Assembly (NCBI RefSeq): GCF_013410405.1
Contig: NZ_JACCFK010000001.1
Location: 4,340,001-4,404,000, forward strand
Direction: 5' to 3'
DNA length: 64,000 bases
Origin: Amycolatopsis endophytica
Lineage (GTDB): Bacteria > Actinomycetota > Actinomycetes > Mycobacteriales > Pseudonocardiaceae
The position numbers and the translations under genes are program-made. Below are positions 41,832 to 49,983 of the stretch, piece by piece. The notes under the pieces are model-generated. The model was not told the DNA's origin. It ran no database searches and saw nothing but the letters and a program-made list of their open reading frames with translations. Position 1 is the first letter of the stretch. Each line of letters begins with the position of its first letter.

Positions 41832-41916
41832 GGCCAACACGCCGCCGGGAGCGGCCAACACGGTGACGCGAGCGGCAAACACGCGCGTGTTTGCCACTCC
41901 GGGTGCCGTGTTGGCC
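41832..41916. repeat. 21-bp-phased inverted repeat element, copy C
   Basis: Left arm: GGCCAACAC at 41832-41840 and 41853-41861, then GGCAAACAC at 41874-41882. Right arm: GTGTTTGCC at 41887-41895 and GTGTTGGCC at 41908-41916, with a worn copy at 41929. Every step is exactly 21 bp, and the innermost units carry the same compensating C/A-G/T change as copy B. It occupies much of the 380-bp gap between the LysR and MFS genes (41676-42055), in which no gene is evident. Confidence 0.92.
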
Positions 41917-42055
41917 GTTCCCGGGCATGGGCTGGCGGGATTGAGACGGAGAGGGTCTTGCTGGGGCGGGGATTTGGTATTGGACGGCTCTAGGTTGCGT
42001 TTGGCACGGTGTCCCGGAAGCACACCGGCGTCTCAACGGGGAGAAGAAAACACTG

Positions 42056-43363
42056 ATGAGCACGGCCAAGGCGGCCAGACGAGCGGGTATCGGGTCGTTC
42101 ATCGGCTCGACCATCGAATGGTTCGACTTCTACATCTACGGCACCGCCTCGGCGCTGGTGTTCGACAAGGTCTTTTTTCCCGAACTGGAGGGCGCGCTCG
42201 GGACACTCGTCGCCTTCGCGACGTTCTGGGTGGGCTTTCTCGCCCGGCCGCTCGGCGGGATCATCTTCGGGCACTACGGTGACCGGCTCGGGCGCAAGAA
42301 GACGCTGGTCATCACGCTGCTGATGATGGGTATCTCGACGACGCTGATCGGCGTACTGCCGTCCTACGCCCAGATCGGTGTCGCGGCTCCGCTGCTGCTC
42401 ATCGTGATCCGCATGGTGCAGGGCATCGGCCTGGGCGGCGAGTGGGGCGGCTCCGTTCTCATCGCCTCGGAACACGCCCCGAAGGGCAAGTCCATTCTCT
42501 ACGGCGCGTTCGCCCAGCAGGGATCGCCGGTGGGCAACACGCTGAGCACCGTGAGTTTCCTGGCGATCAGTCGGCTGCCGGACGACGCGTTCACCTCGTG
42601 GGGGTGGCGGGTGCCGTTCCTGTTCTCCGCGCTGCTGGTGATCGTGGGCCTGTTCATCCGGTTGCGCGTCGCCGAATCGCCCGCGATGGCGAACCTGATC
42701 GAGAAGAAGGCCGTCGCCAAGCTGCCGTTCACCGAAGTCATCCGCACGCAGCCGCTGCTGATCGTGCTCGGCATCGGCGCCTGCACCATCGGGCTGTCGG
42801 CGACCTACTTCAAGTCGACGTTCGCGCTGTCCTGGGCCACGTCGGACCTGAGCTTCGACAAGAGCTCGTTCCTGACGATCATCCTCGTCGCGAACATCAC
42901 GCAGATCCTGGTGCAGCCGTGGGGCGCCTGGATCGCGACGAAGATGCGCAGCTGGTCGCGCGCCGTGATCGTGATGCTGGTGCCGGAAATCCTGCTGATG
43001 CCGCTGATGTTCCTGTTCATCGGCACCGAGAACTACACGCTGGCGATGATCGGCACGGTCGTCGCGACCGTGCCGCACTGCCTGTACTACGCGGCACTGG
43101 CCGGGATGCTCGCCAGCCGCTTCCCCGCGCACGTCCGGTACACCGGGATCTCCCTGTGCTACCAGCTGTGCGGGACACTGCTCGGCGGCACCACGCCGAT
43201 CGTGGGCCAGTTCCTGCTGAGCCAGACCGGATCGATCGTCGCGGTGATCGTGTACGCGGTGTTCCAGGTGCTGCTGACGATGGGCTGCATGCTGGCGCTG
43301 CTGCGCAAACCCAACCACGACGAGCGGTCCGAAGAGCCGAGCACACAGGCCGTCGCGGCCTGA
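42056..43363 (+). CDS. MFS transporter, MHS (ShiA/ProP-like) type
   Basis: A 435-residue, twelve-helix symporter: GSFIGSTIEWFDFYIYGTASALVF opening, GHYGDRLGRKKTL loop and QGIGLGGEWGGSVLIASEHAP in helix 4-5, all MHS-family hallmarks. Members import organic acids such as shikimate, alpha-ketoglutarate or aromatic acids. It is followed 14 bp later by a MaoC hydratase. The CoA-transferase/dehydrogenase unit lies across the LysR gene. It is thus a candidate importer for the acid degraded there. ATG start with GGGGAGAAG upstream. Confidence 0.88.
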   Translation: MSTAKAARRAGIGSFIGSTIEWFDFYIYGTASALVFDKVFFPELEGALGTLVAFATFWVGFLARPLGGIIFGHYGDRLGRKKTLVITLLMMGISTTLIGVLPSYAQIGVAAPLLLIVIRMVQGIGLGGEWGGSVLIASEHAPKGKSILYGAFAQQGSPVGNTLSTVSFLAISRLPDDAFTSWGWRVPFLFSALLVIVGLFIRLRVAESPAMANLIEKKAVAKLPFTEVIRTQPLLIVLGIGACTIGLSATYFKSTFALSWATSDLSFDKSSFLTIILVANITQILVQPWGAWIATKMRSWSRAVIVMLVPEILLMPLMFLFIGTENYTLAMIGTVVATVPHCLYYAALAGMLASRFPAHVRYTGISLCYQLCGTLLGGTTPIVGQFLLSQTGSIVAVIVYAVFQVLLTMGCMLALLRKPNHDERSEEPSTQAVAA

Positions 43364-43377
43364 GGGAAGGAGCCGGC

Positions 43378-43836
43378 ATGCCGGTGGTGGCGAACGGGAT
43401 CCCGGAGATCCTGGCGCTCAAGGGCCGCGACCTCGGGTACTCGTCGTGGCGTGAGATCACCCAGGACCTGATCGACGCCTTCGCCGAGGTGTCCGGGGAT
43501 CACCAGTGGATCCACACGGACCCCGCCCGCGCGGCGGACGGACCGTTCGGGCGGACGATCGCGCACGGCTACCTGACGCTGAGCTGGGGCATCCCGCTCG
43601 TCGCCGAACTGCTGCAGGTGACCGGCGTCGGGATGGCGTTGAACTACGGCGTCAACAAGGTCCGCTTCCCGGCGCCCGTCCCGGTCGGCAGCAGGGTCCG
43701 GCTGCGCGCCGAAATCGCCGACGTGGAAGGGGTCAGCCGCGGCGGGGTGCAGGTGACCCGGCTGTTCACGTTCGAGATCGAGGGCTCGGAGAAGCCGGCC
43801 TGCGTGGCGGAGTCGGTGACGCGCTACTACCCCTGA
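43378..43836 (+). CDS. MaoC-family (R)-specific enoyl-CoA hydratase
   Basis: A 152-residue hot-dog fold hydratase. FAEVSGDHQWIHTDPARA carries the hydratase-2 catalytic Asp and His (D-x4-H), and FGRTIAHGYLTLSWGIPLV is the adjoining conserved segment. Hydrates enoyl-CoA to (R)-3-hydroxyacyl-CoA. ATG at 43378 has GGAAGGAG upstream and lies 14 bp after the transporter stop. It could provide the hydratase step missing from the divergent acyl-CoA dehydrogenase and hydroxyacyl-CoA dehydrogenase unit, although (R)-stereochemistry would not match an (S)-specific dehydrogenase. Confidence 0.88.
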   Translation: MPVVANGIPEILALKGRDLGYSSWREITQDLIDAFAEVSGDHQWIHTDPARAADGPFGRTIAHGYLTLSWGIPLVAELLQVTGVGMALNYGVNKVRFPAPVPVGSRVRLRAEIADVEGVSRGGVQVTRLFTFEIEGSEKPACVAESVTRYYP

Positions 43837-43854
43837 GAAGCGCAGGATGGGCGC

Positions 43855-44310
43855 ATGCCGGACATCGAGATCCGACCCGCGCGCGCCCACGAACTCGGGG
43901 AAGTGGCCGCGCTGCGGTGGCGTTGGGTGGCCGAGCGGGACGGGCTGCCCGGCGCCCGCCGCGGGGAGTTCGTGCGCGCGTTCGTGGCGTGGGCGGAAGA
44001 AAACGCGGTCACGCACCGTTGCCTGGTCCTTCTGCTGGACGACCGGATCGCGGGCATGGCGTTCCTCGCGATCACCGCGCGCGTTCCGTCCCCGCACGCG
44101 TTCGGCCGCGCCTCCGGGGACGTGCAGTCCGTCTACGTGATCCCCGGAGCCCGCGGCGGCGGCCTCGGCGGCAGGCTGATCGACGCCGTCCTGGACCTGG
44201 CCGCGGAGCTGGGGCTGGAGCACGTCACCGTGCGCTCGTCGGACCGCGCGGTGTCCGCCTACGAGCGGCACGGTTTCGCCGTCTCCCCGCGGCTGCTGGT
44301 GTCCGGCTGA
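43855..44310 (+). CDS. GNAT-family N-acetyltransferase
   Basis: A 151-residue GNAT domain. VQSVYVIPGARGGGLGGRLIDAVL contains the acetyl-CoA pyrophosphate loop (R/QxxGxG/A, here RGGGLGG). VRSSDRAVSAYERHGFAVS is the usual C-terminal motif B. Substrate is unknown. It starts 18 bp after the MaoC gene on the same strand but is unlikely to be part of the acyl-CoA pathway. Confidence 0.85.
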   Translation: MPDIEIRPARAHELGEVAALRWRWVAERDGLPGARRGEFVRAFVAWAEENAVTHRCLVLLLDDRIAGMAFLAITARVPSPHAFGRASGDVQSVYVIPGARGGGLGGRLIDAVLDLAAELGLEHVTVRSSDRAVSAYERHGFAVSPRLLVSG

Positions 44311-44374
44311 CGGCTCGCGGCGCTGCCGGGCCTTTTCCGACCGGCGGGATTGACCGTGAAGGAACTTCACGTTA

Positions 44375-44400
44375 TGGTCCATACCACGTGGTCTAGACCA
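44375..44400. promoter_or_regulatory. DasR-type dre site and chitinase-type direct repeat
   Basis: TGGTCTAGACCA (44389-44400) is exactly the core of the Streptomyces DasR responsive element. TGGTCCATACCA (44375-44386) is a near-copy 14 bp upstream, reproducing the direct-repeat arrangement known from Streptomyces chitinase promoters. The pair lies 34 bp before the LPMO start. Control by N-acetylglucosamine or chito-oligosaccharide availability is therefore likely. Confidence 0.82.
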
Positions 44401-44433
44401 AAACGTCATCCAGGTCCCACCCGAGGAGCCGAC

Positions 44434-44949
44434 ATGACCTTCAGACGACGTATCGCGACCATCGCCGCCGGGGCGGCTCTCGTCCCGGTCGCCCTCGTGG
44501 CCCTGCCGGGCACAGCCAGCGCCCACGGCTACGTCAACTCGCCCGCCAGCAGGCAGGCCCAGTGTGCCCAGGGAACCGTGCCCTGTGGCGACATCAAGTA
44601 CGAACCGCAGAGCGTGGAAGGCCCCAAGGGCCTGCGCAGCTGCAGCGGCGGCAACACGCGCTTCGCCGAGCTGGACGACGACAGTTTGGGCTGGCAGGCG
44701 ACACCGGTGGGCAGCACGGCGCAGTTCACCTGGACGCTCACCGTCCAGCACCGCACCAGCACGTGGGAGTACTACATCGGCGACACCCAGGTCGCCGTGA
44801 TCGACGACGGTGGCGCGCAGCCCGGCGCGACCGTCACGCACGACGTCGACCTGAGCGGGTTCTCCGGGCGGCAGAAGGTGCTGGCGGTCTGGAACATCGC
44901 CGACACGTCCAACGCCTTCTACGCCTGCATCGACCTGCAGATCGGCTGA
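44434..44949 (+). CDS. secreted AA10 lytic polysaccharide monooxygenase (chitin-active type)
   Basis: A 171-residue protein. The signal peptide ends SASA, so His31 (HGYVNSPASR) becomes the N-terminal residue of the mature enzyme, as required for the copper histidine brace. The second brace His is His106 (LTVQHRTSTWEYYI) and the axial Phe is Phe162 (NAFYACIDLQI). Four Cys (44, 51, 70, 165) can form the two usual disulfides. There is no carbohydrate-binding module. It oxidatively cleaves chitin, or cellulose in some relatives; the dre operator favours chitin. Confidence 0.92.
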   Translation: MTFRRRIATIAAGAALVPVALVALPGTASAHGYVNSPASRQAQCAQGTVPCGDIKYEPQSVEGPKGLRSCSGGNTRFAELDDDSLGWQATPVGSTAQFTWTLTVQHRTSTWEYYIGDTQVAVIDDGGAQPGATVTHDVDLSGFSGRQKVLAVWNIADTSNAFYACIDLQIG

Positions 44950-44998
44950 CGCCGCGCGCGGGTCCCGTCCTCCCGGCGGGACCCGCGCCGTGCGCTGG

Positions 44999-46294
44999 TC
45001 ACGTGCGCCACGCCTCGCCGTCCGGGAAGGCGAACCGCCGCACCGGGTCGGGGTGCATCTCGGCACTGTATCCGGGCAGTTCCGGGACGAGATACCGCGA
45101 ACCCCGCATCCGCACCGGGTCCACGAAGTGCTCGTGCAGGTGGTCGACGTACTCGACGACACGGTTCTCCATCGACCCGCTCACCGCCACGTAGTCGAAC
45201 ATCGACAGGTGCCGCACCAGCTCGCACAGGCCGACCCCGCCCGCGTGCGGGCACACCGGCACGCCCTTCGTCGCGGCGAGAAGGAGCGCGGCGACGGCCT
45301 CGTTGACCCCGCCGAGCCGGCACGCGTCGATCTGGCAGATACCGATCGCGTCCGCCGCGAGGAACTGCTTGAACATCACGGCGTTGTGGGCGTGTTCCCC
45401 GGTCGCGACCTTGATCGGCGCGATCTCCGCGGCGATCGCGGCGTGGCCGAGAACGTCGTCCGGGCTGGTCGGTTCCTCGAACCACCAGATGCCGGACTCG
45501 CCGAGCGCCCGCGCCCAGCGGATCGCGTCCGGCACGCCGAGTGTCTGGTTCGCGTCGATCATCAGGCGGCGGTGCGGGCCGAGGATTTCGCGGGCGATGC
45601 GGCAGCGGCGGATGTCGTCGTCGAGGTTGCCGCCGACCTTGAGCTTGACCGCGTCCCAGCCCTGCTCGACGGCCTCACGGCACAGGCGCGCGAGCTTCCC
45701 GTCGTCGTAGCCGAGCCATCCGGCGCTGGTCGTGTAGGCCGGGTAGCCGTGCTCGCGCAGGTACGCCTCGCGCTCCGCGCGGCCCGGCTCCTGGCGTTGC
45801 AGCATCTCCAGTGCCTGGTCGGGCGTGAGGGCGTCGGTGAGGTAGCGCCAGTCGACGAGATCGACGAGCTGCCGCGGGCTCATGTCCGCCAGCAGCTTCC
45901 ACACCGGTTTGCCCGCGAGCTTCGCCGCGAGGTCCCACGCCGCGTTGACGACCGCCGCGGTGCCGAGGTGGATGGTGCCCTTGTCCGGGCCGAGCCACCG
46001 GAGCTGGCTGTCCGCGGCGACGTGCCGGGCGAAACCGCCGAGGTCGTGCACCACGTCGTCGACCGCCAGACCGACGGCGCGCTCGCCGATCACCCGCGCC
46101 GCGGCCACCGCCAGCTCGTTGCCTCGGCCGATGGTGAAGGTGAAGCCGTGCCCGGCGTGCCCGTCGTCGGTGTGCAGCACGAGGTAGGCGGCGGAGTAGT
46201 CGGGCGCCTCGTTCATCGCGTCCGACCCGTCCAGCTCCCGCGAGGTGGGGAAGCGGACGTCGAACGTCTCCAGCCCGGTGATGCGTGCGCCCAT
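44999..46294 (-). CDS. enolase-superfamily sugar-acid dehydratase, L-fuconate dehydratase-like
   Basis: A 431-residue protein close to FucD/ENOSF1. VKLKVGGN supplies the catalytic KxK. Metal ligands lie in [22 protein letters not shown] and VATGEHAHN, and [11 protein letters not shown] has the C-terminal His. [23 protein letters not shown] is the family's N-terminal cap motif. It abstracts the alpha-proton of a sugar acid such as L-fuconate and eliminates water to a 2-keto-3-deoxy acid. The start ATG at 46294 has GGAGGAAAC upstream. Other fucose-pathway genes are not adjacent. Confidence 0.9.
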   Translation of the reverse strand: MGARITGLETFDVRFPTSRELDGSDAMNEAPDYSAAYLVLHTDDGHAGHGFTFTIGRGNELAVAAARVIGERAVGLAVDDVVHDLGGFARHVAADSQLRWLGPDKGTIHLGTAAVVNAAWDLAAKLAGKPVWKLLADMSPRQLVDLVDWRYLTDALTPDQALEMLQRQEPGRAEREAYLREHGYPAYTTSAGWLGYDDGKLARLCREAVEQGWDAVKLKVGGNLDDDIRRCRIAREILGPHRRLMIDANQTLGVPDAIRWARALGESGIWWFEEPTSPDDVLGHAAIAAEIAPIKVATGEHAHNAVMFKQFLAADAIGICQIDACRLGGVNEAVAALLLAATKGVPVCPHAGGVGLCELVRHLSMFDYVAVSGSMENRVVEYVDHLHEHFVDPVRMRGSRYLVPELPGYSAEMHPDPVRRFAFPDGEAWRT

Positions 46295-46395
46295 GCGTTT
46301 CCTCCGCGAGACATCGGATCTCCGGACGGTAAGGCTCGGGTGTCGGCGCGGCAAGGTCACCGTGGGGTGCGAGATCGCCGGGGTGAGCAGGCTGG

Positions 46396-46962
46396 TCACT
46401 CCGGTGCGGACAGGCGGGGGCGCAGGCCGTCGAAGGCGAGGTCCAGGAAGCGCCGCCAGTCGCCGCTGCCGGTGCGGATCACCGACGACAGGCAGCCGGC
46501 GAGCAGGTAGACGTCGCCGATCGTGCAGTCGTCACGCACCTCGCCCTCGGCGCGGGACTGCGCCAGCAGCTCGGCGACCACCGCCTCCAGGTCCGCGCGC
46601 GCCGCGTCGCGCGGCGCGCTTCCAGCGGTGCCACGGACGTTTTCGACCGCGGCCGACAGGCCCCGGTCGCTGTCCAGGACTTCACCGACGTGCCGCAGGT
46701 ACCGGGCGAGCGCGGCGGGACGGCCGAGGCAGTCCTCGCGCGCGAACCGGGCGATCTCCGCGAACCGCGTGTCGGCCGCGGCTTCGATCAGATCGCGGCG
46801 AGTGGGGAAGTGGCGGTACACGGTGCCGACCCCGACGCCGGCGGCGCGCGCGATCTCCGGCAGCTGAACCTCGTCCCCGCGCTCGGCGAGCAGCCGGCGC
46901 GCGGCGGTCAGCACGCGGTCACGGTTGCGCTCGGCGTCGGCGCGTCGTTTCGGTGTTGCCAA
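46396..46962 (-). CDS. TetR-family regulator
   Basis: About 188 residues. Helix-turn-helix: [48 protein letters not shown], followed by a short ligand domain (SBP-type TetR_C). A TTG at 46962 is taken as start because GAGGAGG precedes it by seven bases; no ATG or GTG gives a complete N-terminus. It is divergent from the cupin gene, with an imperfect 19-bp palindrome between them, and probably represses that gene. Confidence 0.82.
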   Translation of the reverse strand: MATPKRRADAERNRDRVLTAARRLLAERGDEVQLPEIARAAGVGVGTVYRHFPTRRDLIEAAADTRFAEIARFAREDCLGRPAALARYLRHVGEVLDSDRGLSAAVENVRGTAGSAPRDAARADLEAVVAELLAQSRAEGEVRDDCTIGDVYLLAGCLSSVIRTGSGDWRRFLDLAFDGLRPRLSAPE

Positions 46963-46991
46963 GGCGGGACCTCCTCGGGCAGGATCCAAGC

Positions 46992-47010
46992 GGAAGCGGA
47001 GTCCGTTTCC
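46992..47010. promoter_or_regulatory. TetR operator upstream of the cupin gene
   Basis: GGAAGCGGA (46992-47000) is mirrored by TCCGTTTCC (47002-47010) around a single G, with one mismatch. It lies 23 bp before the cupin start and 30 bp before the TetR TTG start. Confidence 0.65.
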
Positions 47011-47032
47011 ATATCCTATCAGGAGGTGCATG

Positions 47033-47494
47033 ATGTCCGCCGATCGTCTGCTCGTGCTCGGACCCGGTGAGGCCCGGCCGGGCCGCGTTCCCCTGCCACC
47101 CGCCTTCGCGGTGAAGGCGGCCACCGCCGACACGGAGGGCCGGTTTTCGCTGATCGAGGTGACACTCGCCCGCGCCATCCCGCGGCACGTCCACACCGTC
47201 GCGGACGAGGCGATCTACGTGCTGGAGGGAGTGCTGGGCGTCGACTTCGACGACCGGTCCTTCGACGCGCCGCGAGGCACGTTCGTGCTGCTGCCGCACG
47301 GAATCCCGCACGCCCTGCGCCCCGCGTCGGACCCGGCGCCGCGGATGCTGCAGATCTCCTCGCCCGGCGGGTGGGAGCACTACCTGGAGGACCTGTTCGA
47401 AGCGGGCCCGACAGTGTTCACCGACGGCCGTCTCGATCCGGCGAAGGTCAACCCGGTCGCCGCGCCGCACCACATCTCCTACGAGGTCAGGTGA
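47033..47494 (+). CDS. cupin-domain protein
   Basis: A 153-residue single cupin barrel. HVHTVADEAIYVLEG is cupin motif 1 with His, His and Glu metal ligands; GTFVLLPHGIPHALR is motif 2 with the last His. Such stand-alone cupins are dioxygenases, isomerases or quercetinase-like proteins; the reaction is not predictable. Of two adjacent ATG codons the second (47033) is better spaced from AGGAGG (47021-47026). Probably controlled by the divergent TetR. Confidence 0.84.
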   Translation: MSADRLLVLGPGEARPGRVPLPPAFAVKAATADTEGRFSLIEVTLARAIPRHVHTVADEAIYVLEGVLGVDFDDRSFDAPRGTFVLLPHGIPHALRPASDPAPRMLQISSPGGWEHYLEDLFEAGPTVFTDGRLDPAKVNPVAAPHHISYEVR

Positions 47495-48265
47495 GCTGTT
47501 CGCACAGGCGCCAGACGTGCGTGTGGTTGCGCTCGTCGAGCGCGGCGGGCGGCCACGGTGCCCGGCGCGCCTTGCTGGTGAAGTAGGCGCCGTGCACACG
47601 GTCCACTTCGGAGCTTGAGGCGAGGTGGACACTGGACCGCGAGGCGCGGGCGATGCTGCCGTAGAGCACCGGCATCACGAGCCTCAGCAGCGGCACGGCC
47701 GGGCGGGCGACGGGCGGGTAGGTGCCGGTGGCGAGGCCGCGGTTCATGGCGGTGTAGGCGTGGCCGGGGTAGGCCACGTTCAGCGTCACGCCGGTGCCGT
47801 CCAGTTCCCGCGCGAACCGGTGGCTCATCGCCATCTGCGCGAGCTTGCACTGGTTGTAGACCTGCAGCCGACGAACGAGCGCTCGCCCTGCAGGTTGTCC
47901 AGGTCCAGACCGCCCTTCGGCACGCCGCCGGTGATGTTGACGACGCGCGCGCCCGGCGCCAGCGCGGGGCGGAGGAGCCGGGTCAGCAGGTAGGGCGCGA
48001 CGACGTTCCCGGCGAACGTGGCCTCGACGCCGTCCTCGGTCAGCTCGCGCCGGGACCGGGTCACGCCGGCGTTGTTGATGAGCACGTGCAACGGTTCGCG
48101 TGCGACGCGGTCGGCGAGCTGCCCGAGGTCACGCTGGCGGGTCACGTCCGCGGTGAGGGCTTCGATCCGCGGGTTGCCGGTGTCCCGGCTCAATTCCGCC
48201 GCGGCGGCCTCGGCCCGCTTCGGATCGCGGCCCACGAGCAGGACGCGGGCGCCACGGCGTGCGGG
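47487..48265 (-). pseudogene. SDR-family oxidoreductase remnant, N-truncated and frameshifted
   Basis: Homology to a short-chain dehydrogenase of the retinol-dehydrogenase type begins abruptly with ARRGARVLLVGRDPKR at about 48262. The first roughly 20 residues, including the TGxxxGIG motif and start codon, are missing. It continues through VLINNAGVTR and GARVVNITG to GERSFVG near 47880. There the frame shifts by one base (a deletion between GG and CTG) into QVYNQCKLAQMAMSHRFAREL, which contains YxxxK, and runs to the end at 47487. With no start, no NAD-binding motif and a frameshift, it cannot make a functional enzyme. Confidence 0.82.
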
Positions 48266-49077
48266 CGGAGCTGGCCGGGATCGCGCTCGGCCTGTTCGCG
48301 GAGCACGGCTTCGACGGGACGACGGTCGACGACATCGCGCGCGCCGCCGGGATGACCAAGCGCAGTTTCTTCCGCTACTTCCCCGTGAAGGAGGACGCCG
48401 TCTTCGCGGGGGTGGACGCGCTCGGCGAGGACGTGGTGGGTGATCTGCGCGAACGGCCCCCGGGGGAGGATCCGTGGGAGAGCCTGCGCACCGTGCTGGG
48501 CCGGTGGCAGGAGCGGATCCACGGCTCGGAGCGCGAGCTGGCCGGGCTGCGCCTGATCGAGTCGACGCCGGTGCTGCGCGCGCGGCTGCACCAGAAGCGG
48601 GAGGAGTGGCGGGCCTCGGTGGCCGCCGTCCTGCGGGAGCGGGCGGAACTGGACGAGTTCGGCGCGGACCTGGTGGTCAACGCCGCCGTCGCGGCACTGG
48701 ACACGGCGGCCGCGGAGTGGCTGCGCTCCGGCGAGCGCGGGAACCGGGGCGCGTTGCTGGACCGGGCGTTCGAGGTCTGCGGCCGCGCTGACCCGCGTCG
48801 AGCCCGCGAAAAACCTCAGCCCAGCTCGTGCCTGATCGCCGTCGCCGTGGCGGACAGGGCGCCGACCCACGTCGGCAGCAGGTCGTGGTCGAAGCGGGCC
48901 GAGGGCAGGGCCAGTGACAACGCCGCCGCGGGTTCGGCGCCCGACGGCCACGGGACGGCGAACCCGACGGCGGTCAGGCCGGTCTCCGTGGCCTGGTCGT
49001 TGACCGCGAAGCCCCGGCGCCGGACCAGGCCCAGTTCACGTCGCAACCGGGTCAGGTTCACCGCCGAACCGGCGTAG
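48259..49077 (+). CDS. TetR-family regulator, N-terminus abutting an SDR remnant and 3' frameshifted
   Basis: Helix-turn-helix homology starts at the first codon (VRAELAGIALGLFAEHGFDGTTVDDIARAAGMTKRSFFRYFPVKED), lacking the usual 8-12 leading residues. A normal TetR C-domain runs to LLDRAFE near 48774. The expected ending GLRPR-stop (TGA at 48789) lies in the next frame, so one G has been lost from GAGGGT. The frame instead runs on for about 100 residues antisense to the IclR gene. It is probably inactivated, though the DNA-binding domain is nearly intact. The alternative is a sequencing error in the G-run. Confidence 0.5.
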   Translation: MRAELAGIALGLFAEHGFDGTTVDDIARAAGMTKRSFFRYFPVKEDAVFAGVDALGEDVVGDLRERPPGEDPWESLRTVLGRWQERIHGSERELAGLRLIESTPVLRARLHQKREEWRASVAAVLRERAELDEFGADLVVNAAVAALDTAAAEWLRSGERGNRGALLDRAFEVCGRADPRRAREKPQPSSCLIAVAVADRAPTHVGSRSWSKRAEGRASDNAAAGSAPDGHGTANPTAVRPVSVAWSLTAKPRRRTRPSSRRNRVRFTAEPA

Positions 49078-49574
49078 CGGCGGGTCAGCTCGGCGGGCGG
49101 CAGCGCGGCCAGTAGCGCCTTCCCGCCGGACACCAGGTGCGCCGGCAGCACCCGGCCCGCCCGGTCGCCGACCCGCAGGACCTGATCGCACTCGACCGTC
49201 GCCAGGAACCGCACCTCCGTGCCCGCCAGCACCTGCAGGTTCACCGTTTCCCGCGTCCGCGCGACCAGCGCCCGCAGGTGCGGCATCGCCGCCTGCCGCA
49301 GCAACGCCACCGGCGCGCCCACCGGATCGGCGGGCCGCAGCACGGGCCCGGCCTGATAGCGCCGGTCGTCGCCCTGCTCGGCGAAATCGCGGTAGACCAG
49401 CATCGCCAGCAACCGGTGCGCGGTGGAGCGGGAGACACCGAGCCGGGCGGCGGCCTCCGACACGCCCAGCGGCCCTTCCTGCTGCAACAGCGTCGCCAGG
49501 TGCAGGGCGTGGTCGACCGACTCGATGGCGTACGGCGGCTTGTTCTTCACCACGGAATGGTAGGTCCCCGCCAC
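48816..49574 (-). CDS. IclR-family regulator, probably of the Nit1C cluster
   Basis: A 252-residue IclR protein: winged helix at about 15-70 ([38 protein letters not shown]), then the effector domain ([53 protein letters not shown]). It is divergent from the nitrilase/radical-SAM cluster, 130 bp away. The intergenic stretch contains CCTCC/GGAGG and CCGGAA/TTCCGG half-sites. It is the obvious candidate regulator of that cluster. GTG start; nearby GTGs could shorten it slightly. Confidence 0.85.
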   Translation of the reverse strand: MAGTYHSVVKNKPPYAIESVDHALHLATLLQQEGPLGVSEAAARLGVSRSTAHRLLAMLVYRDFAEQGDDRRYQAGPVLRPADPVGAPVALLRQAAMPHLRALVARTRETVNLQVLAGTEVRFLATVECDQVLRVGDRAGRVLPAHLVSGGKALLAALPPAELTRRYAGSAVNLTRLRRELGLVRRRGFAVNDQATETGLTAVGFAVPWPSGAEPAAALSLALPSARFDHDLLPTWVGALSATATAIRHELG

Positions 49575-49704
49575 CGGAACCGAACTCCGATACCTCCCGG
49601 AAACAGGAGGCCGGGTGCCTTAACCAGCCGGTGTTCCGGAGGAAACGGTCCGGACATCGCGGGCCTGTGGACTACTCCCATCGCCGCAGATGGGGAGGAA
49701 ACCC

Positions 49705-49983
49705 GTGCCGGAGATTCTCTTTCGCGTTCGGTGGCCCGATGCCTCCGTCCAGCGATGCTACTCGCCCTCCACGGTGGTGGAGGAAGTCTTCGCTCCCGGG
49801 GACAGCTACCCGGTCGCCGAGTTCGCCGACCGCAGCCGCGCGGCGCTGACCCGGGCTTCCGAGCGCGTGCGCCGCATCCACGGGTTCGGCTGCGCGCGGG
49901 CCGCCGCGCAGCTCGCCGACATCGAAGCCCGCGCGAAGTCCTTCGCGGACGGCCGGGTCGTCATCGAAGGGTTCGAACCGTGA
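49705..49983 (+). CDS. MSMEG_0570 (NitG/Sll0788-like) family protein of the Nit1C cluster
   Basis: A 92-residue protein with the family's opening ([24 protein letters not shown]), then a helical region ([35 protein letters not shown]). The family is described as a nitrogen-starvation-associated protein found only in nitrilase/radical-SAM clusters; its role is unknown. GTG at 49705 has GGGGAGGAAA upstream. First gene of a nine-gene unit running to 57884. Its stop overlaps the next start as GTGA. Confidence 0.85.
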   Translation: MPEILFRVRWPDASVQRCYSPSTVVEEVFAPGDSYPVAEFADRSRAALTRASERVRRIHGFGCARAAAQLADIEARAKSFADGRVVIEGFEP

